Positions 35,318 through 43,806 of a DNA stretch of 64,000 nucleotides are shown one piece after another. The DNA is taken from positions 1 to 64,000 of the forward strand of contig CAZENE010000015.1 of the NCBI GenBank assembly GCA_964513565.1, in the 5' to 3' direction. Source of the DNA: Delta-02 sp964513565. Lineage in GTDB: Bacteria > Desulfobacterota > Syntrophorhabdia > Syntrophorhabdales > Syntrophorhabdaceae. Under the pieces are notes generated by a model. That model was not told the DNA's origin, did not search any database, and worked only from the letters and a program-made list of their open reading frames with translations. Position numbers and translations under genes: made by a program. How positions within the stretch are numbered: position 1 is the stretch's first letter; each line of letters starts with the position of its first letter.

Positions 35318-36157
35318 GTGATGACAGGGAATCATAATCCATACCTTCCTGAACTGGCAACAGTGGTTAAGGTAATTGACGAAACGCCAAACATAAAATC
35401 CTTCCAGGTCGTGTTCAATGATGCCGAAAAGATGAAGAATTTCACGTTCGAGCCGGGCCAGGTCGGACAGCTCTCCGTTTTCGGCGTAGGTGAATCCACT
35501 TTCGTTATCAATTCTCCGCCGACCCGTATGGATTACCTGCAGTTCAGCGTAATGAAGGCCGGCGAAGTGACGACCGCGCTCCATGGGATATATGAAGGTG
35601 ATGTTATCGGGGTCAGGGCACCGCTCGGCAACTGGTTCCCCTATGAATTTATGAAGGGTAAGAATATCCTGTTCATCGGCGGCGGCATCGGTCTCGCCCC
35701 GCTTCGGACCCTTATCCTTTACATGCTCGACAACAGAGCGGATTACAAAGATATAACCATTATCTATGGCTCGAGGACGCCCCCCGACCTGTGCTATAAG
35801 GATGAACTCAAAGAGTGGGAAGAAAGACCTGACGTGAACCTCATCCTCACCGTAGATAATGAATTTCCGGGATGGGAAAAGCGGACGGGTTTCGTGCCGA
35901 CCGTCTTGAGGGAGGAAGCTCCGAAGCCGGAAAATACAATCGCTATCACTTGCGGACCCCCGATTATGATAAAGTTTGTCCTCGAGGGTCTGGCCGATCT
36001 GAAATTTCCTGAGGAGAATATCATCACCACGCTCGAAGCCAGGATGAAATGCGGTATTGGCCTGTGCGGCCGCTGCAACCTGGGCCACAAGTACATTTGT
36101 AAAGACGGACCGGTGTTTTCACTGAAACAGCTGAAAGAGCTCCCATCGGACGACTAA
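35318..36157 (+). CDS. flxA: FlxA-type FAD/NAD(P)-binding reductase subunit
   Basis: 279 residues with a ferredoxin-reductase fold: flavin site around PPTRMDYLQFSV, nucleotide-binding FIGGGIGLAPLRT, and ITCGPPIM. A [2Fe-2S] cluster is bound by C245, C250, C253 and C261 (CGIGLCGRC...C), as in PyrK and sulfhydrogenase gamma. It should be the NAD(P)H-oxidising entry point. Seven bases separate it from flxB; an intrinsic terminator follows. Confidence 0.92.
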   Translation: MMTGNHNPYLPELATVVKVIDETPNIKSFQVVFNDAEKMKNFTFEPGQVGQLSVFGVGESTFVINSPPTRMDYLQFSVMKAGEVTTALHGIYEGDVIGVRAPLGNWFPYEFMKGKNILFIGGGIGLAPLRTLILYMLDNRADYKDITIIYGSRTPPDLCYKDELKEWEERPDVNLILTVDNEFPGWEKRTGFVPTVLREEAPKPENTIAITCGPPIMIKFVLEGLADLKFPEENIITTLEARMKCGIGLCGRCNLGHKYICKDGPVFSLKQLKELPSDD

Positions 36158-36179
36158 GTATCAGGACAAGGGAATGAAA

Positions 36180-36209
36180 AGCCAGCCGGCGACGCCGACT
36201 GGCTTTTTT
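36180..36209 (+). terminator. Intrinsic terminator of the hdr-flx operon
   Basis: AGCCAGCCGGC and GCCGACTGGCT form an 11-position stem with one mismatch and a 3-base loop, followed by TTTTT. It lies 22 bases after the flxA stop codon. Confidence 0.88.
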
Positions 36210-36304
36210 CATTTAGCTGTTCCCGCCAGCGTCGCGTCGGCGAAGACCCGGGTGCAGGTTTTAACATCGCCCATTATGACAACATATGCGTAAGTACGGA
36301 AATT

Positions 36305-37094
36305 GGGTGGCCGGAATCCGTATGTCCTGAGAGCGTAAGGATGAGAAAAGAGTTTAACATAGGAATATAAGATACCGAAATCACGTAAGTAAACTGATAC
36401 CTCAGAATGCATTATCCTGACAACCTTTCCCAGGCTATGATGGGACGCCCCGTGATTCCTGTGAGGGTCCGGATCCCCGGAACATCATTCCTGCGAGAGT
36501 GGCCCGTTTGGAATTGCGATATCCGAGCCATTCATTCCATTTCCATGCGCGCATTGCGGTCAGTCATCGAGGGTTTTTACCCATGCCCGGTATCTCAGGC
36601 AGAACTGGCTGTACTGGTAAGCGTCGGGGTTCTGCTCACGGTATTCGTGCCAGAGGAGCTGGAGCGTCACGTGCTTTCGGGAGAGTTCTTTGTGTATATA
36701 ATCGAAGGGCGGCATGTTGCGCCGTTCCACCGTGAGAGGACGGTGGACGGGAAAAGAAGGTTCTCCAGGCGGGCATCGTCGAGCTCTTCCGGCAGGGGCC
36801 ACGTAAGCCCCGCCTTTTCTGCCCGGTCCAGATATTCTTTGACGGTGCTTCTTCCGACTCCGCAGCCCCTTGCTGCCTGCCTCACAGACAGACCGCTGCC
36901 CCAACAGACATGTAAAATCTCTCTTACCTTTCTCATCGATAACGTCGTATTCGCCATTGGTGCTTTTCGCCGTTTTTGGCGCAAAGCTTTCCATGGCATT
37001 TACATTCTTAGGGTAACTTTCAGGGTCTATCGGGTTGGGTGGCCGGATTCATCATAACAAGTGGCCGGTTTGGATCATATTGGGTGGCTGGTTT
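36305..37094. mobile_element. IS21-family remnant with repeated end motifs
   Basis: Encloses the istA fragment. A GGGTGGCCGG-type motif occurs three times near the istA start (37037-37049, 37058-37070, 37082-37094; spacing 22-23 bp, about two helical turns) and once on the far side (36305-36317). Multiple end repeats are typical of IS21 elements. The four copies found all read in the same direction, so the far end may not be a true terminus. No istB and no other gene occur in 36210-37173. Confidence 0.6.
36560..36957 (-). pseudogene. istA: IS21-family transposase IstA, N-terminal fragment
   Basis: From 36957 the frame reads an IstA-type helix-turn-helix (MRKVREILHVCWGSGLSVRQ, then VGRSTVKEYLDRAEKAGLTW). 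Around 36760 the frame shifts, and the other frame continues with KHVTLQLLWHEYREQNPDAY and YSQFCLRYRAW, the next IstA block. It then ends at 36560, before the DDE catalytic domain. About a third of the protein remains, broken by at least one frameshift. Confidence 0.8.
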
Positions 37095-37137
37095 GACTCG
37101 GAATACGCACTTCGGTGAAGCAGGAAACTCGAGGATT

Positions 37138-37172
37138 GTTTAAGATGCACGGGATTTCAATCCCGTGAGTAT
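37138..37172 (-). repeat. 35-nt stop-codon-adjacent repeat, copy 1
   Basis: Identical, in inverted orientation, to 49357-49391. It contains a 9-bp hairpin CACGGGATT-GA-AATCCCGTG and starts one base after the TGA of the membrane-protein gene ending at 37174. Similarity continues for about 20 more bases (CTCGAGTTTCCT). No U-tract follows the stem. Confidence 0.85.
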
Positions 37173-37173
37173 G

Positions 37174-37728
37174 TCACGGTGATAGCATCCTGAATTCGTC
37201 GGGGTTGACTGATATGATCCGCCAGTGTCCTTCTGGGGCTTTGCGCATTGTGAAGCTTACCGGGTCTTTTCCTCGCTGCCTGACGTCTGCGATATCGCCG
37301 TTTACGTCCACTGCCAGCGTTAAAACGGTTACTTTTTGAAGGTCGCCGAATAGCTTTGGGTTGTCATAGGATAAGAGAAGTTCGGTCAAAGCGTCGCCCA
37401 TTTGCTTCTTGAGCTGGGGGAGCAGCTGCTGGACAACGTCTTTTCCGGCGCCCTGCATACGTTCTTCAAATTGATTCCGGGCAGGTTTTTTATCTTCCAT
37501 GCGGGTGATCATGTCGCTTGCCATATTGTCGAGTATGCTGTCGGTATCAAGGTACTTCAGAGCCTCAGGGGCATCCCGGTTAATGATCGCCTTCTTCAGC
37601 ATATGGAGGCTGTAATACGGGGTCGTCCTGAGATACAGGAGGCCAGCCGTCAGCGCAACTGCAATGAGCGCGAATGCTGCAATGGCAATCGTAAAAACCT
37701 TGCCTGGTTGTGACTTCTTTTTTTCCAT
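37174..37728 (-). CDS. Membrane-anchored DUF2939-like protein (large copy)
   Basis: 184 residues from ATG 37728: a single N-terminal membrane helix (IAIAAFALIAVALTAGLLYL) followed by a periplasmic domain opening with TPYYSLHMLKKAIINRDAPE and ALKYLDTDSIL, a pattern seen in DUF2939 proteins, and ending in a lipid/ligand-domain-like WRIISVNPDEF. A longer start at 37776 would overlap the upstream gene. It is a paralogue of the upstream protein. Function unknown. Confidence 0.72.
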   Translation of the reverse strand: MEKKKSQPGKVFTIAIAAFALIAVALTAGLLYLRTTPYYSLHMLKKAIINRDAPEALKYLDTDSILDNMASDMITRMEDKKPARNQFEERMQGAGKDVVQQLLPQLKKQMGDALTELLLSYDNPKLFGDLQKVTVLTLAVDVNGDIADVRQRGKDPVSFTMRKAPEGHWRIISVNPDEFRMLSP

Positions 37729-37742
37729 AGAGTGAGACTTTT

Positions 37743-38192
37743 TTATTCCGATATCTCTAGAGCGGTAATGATCCAATGATCCTGATCTGTTTTTTCAAGC
37801 CTTACTTTTGTTCCCTTTATAGGCGCTGCACTTGCGGACGCCTGGTTCTCCGACACGGTAATGGGGGTCGTGATTACCGACCATTGCTTTACCGGTTTAA
37901 AAATAGACTTCTCAGTGGGTGAATCAAGTTCAGCGATGAGGCGGCTCTTGACCTTTTCATCAGGCTGTCTATTGGTGTAGATTTCAGGCAAACCCCGGGC
38001 AACTTTATCGAGGTCGATATATCGCTGGGCACTTTCACCGTTCGAGAACATGACTGATTTTTTAAACTGAATCAGGGTATATCGCGGCGTTTTTTTAAAG
38101 TACTGATAACCGAAAAAGACTGCTCCGACAATTATGATAATGACTATCCATCGTCCAACGCTGCCTTTGTCATTTTTCAGCAATTTACGCAT
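37743..38192 (-). CDS. Membrane-anchored DUF2939-like protein (small copy)
   Basis: 149 residues: N-terminal helix (WIVIIIIVGAVFFGYQYF), then KTPRYTLIQFKKSVMFSNGE and AQRYIDLDKVARG, matching the larger protein downstream. It ends in the same kind of WIITALEISE strand. The two genes are 14 bases apart and were probably formed by duplication. Function unknown. Confidence 0.72.
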   Translation of the reverse strand: MRKLLKNDKGSVGRWIVIIIIVGAVFFGYQYFKKTPRYTLIQFKKSVMFSNGESAQRYIDLDKVARGLPEIYTNRQPDEKVKSRLIAELDSPTEKSIFKPVKQWSVITTPITVSENQASASAAPIKGTKVRLEKTDQDHWIITALEISE

Positions 38193-38236
38193 ATAAGTCC
38201 CCCGGATCTTCTAAGCGAAATATACTTGCTGGCCGA

Positions 38237-39715
38237 TTATAATCCCAATTTATTTCTCAATAATTCACCAAGGCTGCCGAGCTTTTCGTCAGAACGCTCC
38301 TCCTCTTTAACTTTATCCCTGTATTGAGTATAACTGTCAAGTTCAATTTTTTCATCAACTTTGGTTCTGCTGAGACCGACCCGGCCGCGGGAGGGGTCCG
38401 TCGATAGAACCACCGCCTGCATAATTGAGCCAACAGGGAACATTTTGCTGTGGTTCGTTCCTTTCAATGTTCCCATCTCAACGTTCGGGATGAAACCGGT
38501 CAGGCCGTCTTTGATCCGAACAATGATACCTGACGAAATAACACGCTCGACCTTTGTTTCGAGAAGCGTTCCGACAGCCGGGAGATCCATCTCTTCGACG
38601 ACTATTTTTCGCTCAATAGAAAGGGTCAAACGCCGTCTTTCAACGCTGATATCGACAACCCGTGCCTCGACCTGCTGTCCCGGTTCGACGATCTCTTTGG
38701 GGTGGTTTATCCTTCTGCCGGCGCCGAGCTTGGAGATCGGGATAAGCCCATCAATGCCAGGTTCGAGATTTACGAAAGCCCCGAAATTCTCAAGGCGGAC
38801 AACTACGCCCTGTACGGTGGAATCCACAGGATACTTTTCCGGCACCGACAGGAAAGGATCCGGCAGAACGGCTTTGAGGCTCAATGTTATGCGGTCCCGT
38901 GTCCAATCGATCTCGAGTATCCTGGTCCTGACCTCGTCACCGATACTTACCTGGTCCGCGGGTTTTGAACCCTTGACCCATGACAATTCGCTCAAGGGGA
39001 TGAGTCCGTCAATTCCGCCTATGTCGACGAAAACGCCAAATTTCTGTATCGATCTGACCTTTCCGGTCACATCCATGCCTACAGTGAGTGTCTCTTTAAG
39101 TTTTTCCTTTTCTTTTTCGAGTTCTTTTTCAAGAATGGCGCGGCGGGACAGGATTATATTGCGGCCGCGTTCTTTGTACTCGAGGACCTTAAAGGGATAG
39201 GTCTCGCCGATGTAGGTGCCTGCGTCCCTGCTGCCCTTCACGTCCATCTGGGAATAAGGGCAAAAGCAACGTACTTTGCCGACGCGGATCTCGTAACCAC
39301 CCTTCAGTTCAGATGCAACCTTACCCGTAACGGGAATGTCGGCATCGAAGGCATTTTTAATGCTCTGAAGGGTTATGCTGGGGAAGCTGTGGATGAGGGT
39401 GGTGAACTTTCTGGCCCCATTCTCTACCGTGACAAAATATGCCTCGATCTCATCGCCGTCCTTGATTGTGACTTCGCCTTCTTCATTAAGGAACTCTTTC
39501 TTATCGATAACGCCTTCACTTTTTCCGCCTAGGTCAATATAAACAAAGTCGCCTGAGATCCCGGCGACTCTCGTGGTCACTCTCTGTCCGGGTTCAAGTC
39601 TTTTAACGGACTGTGTGCTCTGTTCAAAAAGCTGTGCAAAATTTTCTTCGTGGCCGCTTTCGTTTGCGCTCCTTTCTTCAGTATTTTCCTGGTTGATAAC
39701 CTGTTCGTCTGACAT
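38237..39715 (-). CDS. rpsA: S1-domain protein, probably ribosomal protein S1
   Basis: 492 residues from ATG 39715, which has AGGAG eight bases upstream. Five S1 RNA-binding domains can be counted (starting near GQRVTTRVAGISGDFVYIDL, PVTGKVASELKGGYEIRVGK, VTGKVRSIQKFGVFVDIGGI, VQGVVVRLENFGAFVNLEPG and LETKVERVISSGIIVRIKDG). Domain 2 is of the more degenerate, ribosome-binding kind (VRCFCPYSQMDVKG). Standard S1 has six domains and about 560 residues, so this is a short form or a paralogue. The N terminus (residues 1-35) is acidic and glutamine-rich. Confidence 0.85.
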   Translation of the reverse strand: MSDEQVINQENTEERSANESGHEENFAQLFEQSTQSVKRLEPGQRVTTRVAGISGDFVYIDLGGKSEGVIDKKEFLNEEGEVTIKDGDEIEAYFVTVENGARKFTTLIHSFPSITLQSIKNAFDADIPVTGKVASELKGGYEIRVGKVRCFCPYSQMDVKGSRDAGTYIGETYPFKVLEYKERGRNIILSRRAILEKELEKEKEKLKETLTVGMDVTGKVRSIQKFGVFVDIGGIDGLIPLSELSWVKGSKPADQVSIGDEVRTRILEIDWTRDRITLSLKAVLPDPFLSVPEKYPVDSTVQGVVVRLENFGAFVNLEPGIDGLIPISKLGAGRRINHPKEIVEPGQQVEARVVDISVERRRLTLSIERKIVVEEMDLPAVGTLLETKVERVISSGIIVRIKDGLTGFIPNVEMGTLKGTNHSKMFPVGSIMQAVVLSTDPSRGRVGLSRTKVDEKIELDSYTQYRDKVKEEERSDEKLGSLGELLRNKLGL

Positions 39716-39889
39716 CGTCCGATCTCCTGAAATGTTAAAAAATTTTTTGTTCCAGTAATGTACAATTTCTTTACTGTTATGTAAAGCTATTGTTGCCGGG
39801 ATATTGAAATTGACAATTCTAAGACCATGGAATAACATATGAAAAACAGTAAAACTCGATACAAAGCTCACGTATTCAAAGGAGGCGGA

Positions 39890-40588
39890 ATGCACTTGTT
39901 TTCCGTAATTAAATCAAGGTATTTGATGTTCATAATCACGTTTTTGTCCATCCTTGCCGTATTTACCCTTCCGGTAACTGCTCAAAACCGGGATGCACCG
40001 GTCCTGAGCAGTGAAAAGATAGGTTACGCCCTCGGAGTAGGGATCGGGCGTAATATAAAAAACCTTAACATTGAAATAGATCCCGATATGATCGTTCGCG
40101 GTATACGCGACACCATACGCGGACAGATAAAATTGTCGGACCAGGATATTAAAGCCGCCCTCGACGACTACGACAAAGATGTCATGAGGAAGCTCGGCGA
40201 GAAGAACCGGAAGGAAGGCGAGGCCTTTCTGAAAGAGAACAAGCAGCGCAAGGTCGTCGTCACTCTTCCAAGCGGTCTCCAGTACTGGGTTCTCAAGGAA
40301 GGGAACGGGAAGGTCCCGTCCATGAACGACATGATCACTTTGCATTATCAAGCGCGCCTTCTCGACGGTTATGAATTCGAAAATTCCCGCTGGAAGAACA
40401 AGCCTGCCGAGGTCCCCGTAAACAAAACGATCAAAGGATGGGCCGAGGCGTTGACGAGGATGCCTGCAGGATCGACATGGCGTCTTTATATCCCGCCCGA
40501 ACTGGCTTACGGCGAAGGAGGCGCAGGCCAGATCATCGGTCCCAACGCCGTGCTCATCTGCGATCTGGAGTTGATATCGGTGAAATAG
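39890..40588 (+). CDS. Periplasmic FKBP-type peptidyl-prolyl isomerase
   Basis: 232 residues from ATG 39890, preceded by AAGGAGG; a longer frame from 39839 has no such site. Signal peptide (FIITFLSILAVFTLPVTA), then an FKBP_N dimerisation domain (SEKIGYALGVGIGRNI, IKLSDQDIKAALDDY), a connecting helix and the FKBP domain with PSGLQYWVLKEG, ITLHYQARLLDGYEFENS, WAEALTRMPAGSTWRLYIPP and LAYGEGG. It catalyses proline isomerisation during periplasmic folding, like FkpA/Mip. Confidence 0.92.
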   Translation: MHLFSVIKSRYLMFIITFLSILAVFTLPVTAQNRDAPVLSSEKIGYALGVGIGRNIKNLNIEIDPDMIVRGIRDTIRGQIKLSDQDIKAALDDYDKDVMRKLGEKNRKEGEAFLKENKQRKVVVTLPSGLQYWVLKEGNGKVPSMNDMITLHYQARLLDGYEFENSRWKNKPAEVPVNKTIKGWAEALTRMPAGSTWRLYIPPELAYGEGGAGQIIGPNAVLICDLELISVK

Positions 40589-40714
40589 AAACCGTAAACC
40601 GTAAAGCGTAAACAAAGCCTGATGAATAATTTGCAGACATTTGTCTTCCTCGTCATCCGGCTCCGAATCATAACCATCATACCCGCTTCACGCTTCACGT
40701 TTTACGATTCACGC
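40589..40714. repeat. Heptamer-repeat element B with facing arms
   Basis: Left arm 40589-40614 carries CCGTAAA, CCGTAAA, GCGTAAA; right arm 40685-40714 carries CTTCACG, CTTCACG, TTTTACG, ATTCACG. The arms face each other across about 70 bases between the FKBP stop and the dehydrogenase ribosome-binding site. Could act as a 3' hairpin. Confidence 0.7.
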
Positions 40715-40728
40715 CATCCGGAGGATGC

Positions 40729-41757
40729 ATGAAAGCAATGGTGCTTGATAGGATCTGTGATCTGACCGAGGAGAGGGAGCCGCTTCATCTTGTCGATATG
40801 CCTCATCCCCCGTGCGGTCCAGGGGAGGTCCGCATACGGGTATCCGCATGCGGCGTTTGCCATACGGAACTCGATGAAATCGAAGGAAGAACCCCTCCAC
40901 CGACGTTTCCCGTCGTACCCGGTCATCAGGTTATTGGCTTCGTCGAAGCGCTGGGAGAGGGCGCAGGCCGCTTTAGGGAAGGCGATAGGATAGGGGTCGC
41001 GTGGCTCTATTCCGCTTGCGGGGAATGCAGGTTTTGCCGGGAAGGCAATGAAAACCTCTGTGATCGATTCCTCGCAACGGGAAGAGATGCCGACGGCGGC
41101 TATGCGGAATTTATGACCGTGCCTGAATCCTATGCGTTCCCGGTACCCGGGGCGTTCAGCGATGTCGAGGCGGCACCGCTACTATGCGCAGGCACTATCG
41201 GGTATCGCGCGCTCCGTCTGGCCGAGGTCCATGACGGCGACAATATCGGGCTTGTCGGTTTTGGAGCATCCGCCCACCTTGTTATCCAGATGGCCCACTA
41301 TATGTATCCGTCGTCAAACGTGTTCGTTTTTGCCCGCAGTCCGGGAGAAAGAGGCTTTGCCCGTGAACTCGGGGCTGTCTGGGCAGGAGATACGACGGAA
41401 ACATCTCCCGAGAAAATAGACCGGGCGATAGACACAACTCCGGCCTGGGGCACCATTGTTCATGCTCTCAAGAACCTGCAAAAGGGCGGGCGCCTTGTTA
41501 TCAATGCCATCAGGAAAGAAGATGCCGATAAAAAAGAATTGCTCGGTCTTTCATATCCGGAACACCTGTGGCTGGAAAAAGAGATAAAGAGCGTTGCCAA
41601 TGTGGCGTCACGCGATGTCCGGGAGTTTCTCGAGCTTGCATCCCGTATCGGGGTCCGTCCCGAAGTGGAGCTCTTTTCACTCGACCAGGCAAATACGGCA
41701 CTACTGGAACTCAAGGAACGAAAAATACGCGGAGCCAAGGTCCTTAAAATAATTTAA
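40729..41757 (+). CDS. Zinc-dependent alcohol dehydrogenase family protein
   Basis: 342 residues of the AdhP/AdhA-like group. Catalytic zinc: CGVCHTELDEIEG and PGHQVIGFVEALG; structural zinc: CGECRFCREGNENLC. The nucleotide-binding loop reads GLVGFGASAHLVIQMA, slightly different from the usual GxGxxG (GFGASA). The N-terminal PPCGPGEVRIRVSACGVC is typical. It probably oxidises or reduces a short alcohol or aldehyde with NAD(P). GGAGG precedes ATG 40729. Confidence 0.88.
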   Translation: MKAMVLDRICDLTEEREPLHLVDMPHPPCGPGEVRIRVSACGVCHTELDEIEGRTPPPTFPVVPGHQVIGFVEALGEGAGRFREGDRIGVAWLYSACGECRFCREGNENLCDRFLATGRDADGGYAEFMTVPESYAFPVPGAFSDVEAAPLLCAGTIGYRALRLAEVHDGDNIGLVGFGASAHLVIQMAHYMYPSSNVFVFARSPGERGFARELGAVWAGDTTETSPEKIDRAIDTTPAWGTIVHALKNLQKGGRLVINAIRKEDADKKELLGLSYPEHLWLEKEIKSVANVASRDVREFLELASRIGVRPEVELFSLDQANTALLELKERKIRGAKVLKII

Positions 41758-41852
41758 AGCAAATACAAGGAAGTTGCCATACTGGTCTGTGAAACTGGAA
41801 TAAACAATAGTTGTAATGTTTTAAAAATACTGATTGTTTTATCTAGTTGATA

Positions 41853-41882
41853 TTGACAAATTGAAGCGAATGTTGCTATCGT
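41853..41882 (+). promoter_or_regulatory. Candidate promoter of the response regulator
   Basis: TTGACA (41853-41858) and TATCGT (41877-41882) with 18-bp spacing, about 200 bases upstream of the regulator start. The 41758-42090 gap holds no ORF or RNA gene that I can support. Confidence 0.45.
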
Positions 41883-42090
41883 AATATAGGGGGCGAGGTA
41901 CAGCGGGACGCTATGCCTTGGGGATGGATCAATCACCGGGAGATAAAAACGGAAAAAAAACCCTCAGGATCCGGGACAGACAACGCCAGTTTTCTGTTAA
42001 AAATCCAGGTCAAGACAATATATTATAATTACGGCCGGTCTCAATGAGGACTATGGACCGAGATCATGACACGTATATCCAGGGCACTGC

Positions 42091-43506
42091 ATGGCAAGAA
42101 TTCTGATAATAGATGACGATGAAAATTTCTCCACTATGCTTTCGGGTATGGTAGAACGCGCCGGGCATGACCCGGTTTGGGCAGGCACCATCAGGGAGGG
42201 ACTGGAGCGTGCCTCCGAGGGCATATACGAGGTCGTGTTCCTCGACATACATCTGCCTGACGGAAGCGGGTTGGATATTTTGCAAAACATCAAGGAAGCC
42301 GCGTACTCACCTGAGATCATTATAATTACGGGTTTCGATAATTCTGGTGCGGCCGAGCTTGCACTTAAAAACGGCGTGTGGGATTACATAAAAAAACCGT
42401 CCTCTATTAAGGATATGCAGCTCGCTCTCTTAAGGGCCTTGCAATACAGGCGTGAAAAAGGGCACCAAAAACCGCCGTCGGCGCTCCGGGCTGAGGGTAT
42501 TATCGGGAGAAGTCCTCTGATAATGGCCTGTTTGAATATGATAGCCAAGGCCGCGCAGGGAGAAGCGAATGTCCTCATAACGGGTGAGACCGGTACGGGA
42601 AAAGAGCTTTTCGCTCTCTCAATTCACAACAACAGTTCCCGGAGCAATAAGAATTTCGTGGTTGTGGACTGCGCTTCGCTCCCCCAGAATCTCGTAGAAA
42701 GCACTCTTTTCGGTCATGAAAGAGGTTCTTTCACCGGGGCCGATAAGGCTCGGGATGGTCTCATAAAACAGGCCAATGGAGGCACCCTGTTCCTTGATGA
42801 AATAGGGGAACTCCCGCTTTCGATCCAAAGAAGTTTCTTGAGGGTCCTGCAGATGCGCAGTTTTCGGCCGATCGGTTCCGATACCGAGATATCGAGTGAT
42901 TTCCGGCTGATCTCGGCAACGAACAGGAACCTTGATAAAATGGTGGAAGAAGGGCAATTCAGGGAGGACCTTCTGTTCAGGGTCCGGACACTTCAGATAG
43001 ATCTGCCTCCCTTGCGTGAACACCCTGAGGACATCAGGGAGCTTCTGATCCATTATGTTGCCCGGTTATGTGAACAGTACGGAATAGGAAATAAAGGTTT
43101 CTCGCCGGAATTCCTCGCGGCTCTCAAAGCCCATGACTGGCCCGGCAATGTCAGGGAGTTCATCAGTACGATCGAGAAATCGATCTCCGAGGCATTCCAT
43201 CGGCCGACCCTGTACCCTAAACATCTTCCGACGGACATAAGGATCAAGCTCAAGAAGTCGGAGCTCGATACGGACAGTGAAACCGAACCGTCGTCCCGGT
43301 CGTCACACCCCGGCGCAGACCCGTCGATCCCCGACCTGAAGACGTACCGCGAAGAAGTTATAGCAGCTGCCGAACGGCAGTACCTTGAGAGGGTTATCAG
43401 GGCGTCGGACGGAAAACTGAAAGAGATCTGCAGGCTTTCGGGCCTGTCACGGCCTCGTCTTTACGCTCTTCTCAAAAAATACAACCTCAGCCGACAGAAC
43501 ATTTGA
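42091..43506 (+). CDS. Sigma54-dependent response regulator (NtrC family)
   Basis: 471 residues. REC domain 1-120 with IDDDEN and FLDIHLPDGSG (phospho-acceptor Asp) and the Lys in YIKKPSS. AAA+ domain 140-370: Walker A GETGTGKE, GSFTGA (the sigma54-contact loop, GAFTGA in most family members), Walker B GGTLFLDEIGELP, and REDLLFRVRTLQIDLPPLRE. Fis-type helix-turn-helix at the C terminus (LKEICRLSGLSRPRLYALLKKY). It activates sigma54 promoters after phosphorylation. A cluster of palindromic half-sites starts 12 bases after its stop codon. Confidence 0.94.
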   Translation: MARILIIDDDENFSTMLSGMVERAGHDPVWAGTIREGLERASEGIYEVVFLDIHLPDGSGLDILQNIKEAAYSPEIIIITGFDNSGAAELALKNGVWDYIKKPSSIKDMQLALLRALQYRREKGHQKPPSALRAEGIIGRSPLIMACLNMIAKAAQGEANVLITGETGTGKELFALSIHNNSSRSNKNFVVVDCASLPQNLVESTLFGHERGSFTGADKARDGLIKQANGGTLFLDEIGELPLSIQRSFLRVLQMRSFRPIGSDTEISSDFRLISATNRNLDKMVEEGQFREDLLFRVRTLQIDLPPLREHPEDIRELLIHYVARLCEQYGIGNKGFSPEFLAALKAHDWPGNVREFISTIEKSISEAFHRPTLYPKHLPTDIRIKLKKSELDTDSETEPSSRSSHPGADPSIPDLKTYREEVIAAAERQYLERVIRASDGKLKEICRLSGLSRPRLYALLKKYNLSRQNI

Positions 43507-43518
43507 TCGATCAAAGAA

Positions 43519-43574
43519 GTCTTGCAAGACAAGACATGTCTTACAAGACGAGCAACTGTCTTATTTAACAAGAC
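43519..43574 (+). promoter_or_regulatory. Cluster of seven GTCTT/AAGAC half-sites
   Basis: Half-sites at 43519, 43526, 43531, 43538, 43545, 43558 and 43570 alternate direction. GTCTTGCAAGAC (43519-43530) and AAGACATGTCTT (43531-43542) are perfect palindromes. The array lies 90-140 bases upstream of a sigma54-like promoter, the usual place for enhancer sites of an NtrC-type activator. The likely binder is the regulator encoded immediately upstream; this is inferred. Confidence 0.6.
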
Positions 43575-43660
43575 ACATTTCACAAAAGTCACATTCTCAC
43601 TGCAGCTATGAGTCCCCGAAATCTTGGAGGAATATTGCATCTGGACGGTCTCGGGTGCCA

Positions 43661-43676
43661 TGGCATGTTTCTTGAT
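43661..43676 (+). promoter_or_regulatory. Sigma54-like promoter of the stress operon
   Basis: TGGCATG-N4-TTGAT matches the sigma54 consensus TGGCACG-N4-TTGCW except for two bases (T for C at -22 region, A for C in TTGC). Spacing between GG and the -12 element is correct. It lies 130 bases upstream of the HATPase gene. No other gene was seen in 43507-43806. Confidence 0.45.
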
Positions 43677-43806
43677 ATGGGGTAACGGCATTGGCATGTT
43701 CAAGCTGTAAATTTTTCAGTCATGAAACTGAATGTAAGGACACGTATGAGAATGTCCAGAAAGTTTATGATCATGTATGATCGAGGAGTATTGAAGGAGG
43801 GTAAGG

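Noticed and set aside
35102..36088. A 328-codon open frame antisense to flxB/flxA
   Set aside because: Shadow of the conserved flx genes; no motifs of its own.
43661..43720. Other sigma54-like matches near 43690 (TTGGCATGTTCAAGC)
   Set aside because: The spacing between the GG and GC elements is nine instead of ten, so the site at 43661-43676 is preferred.
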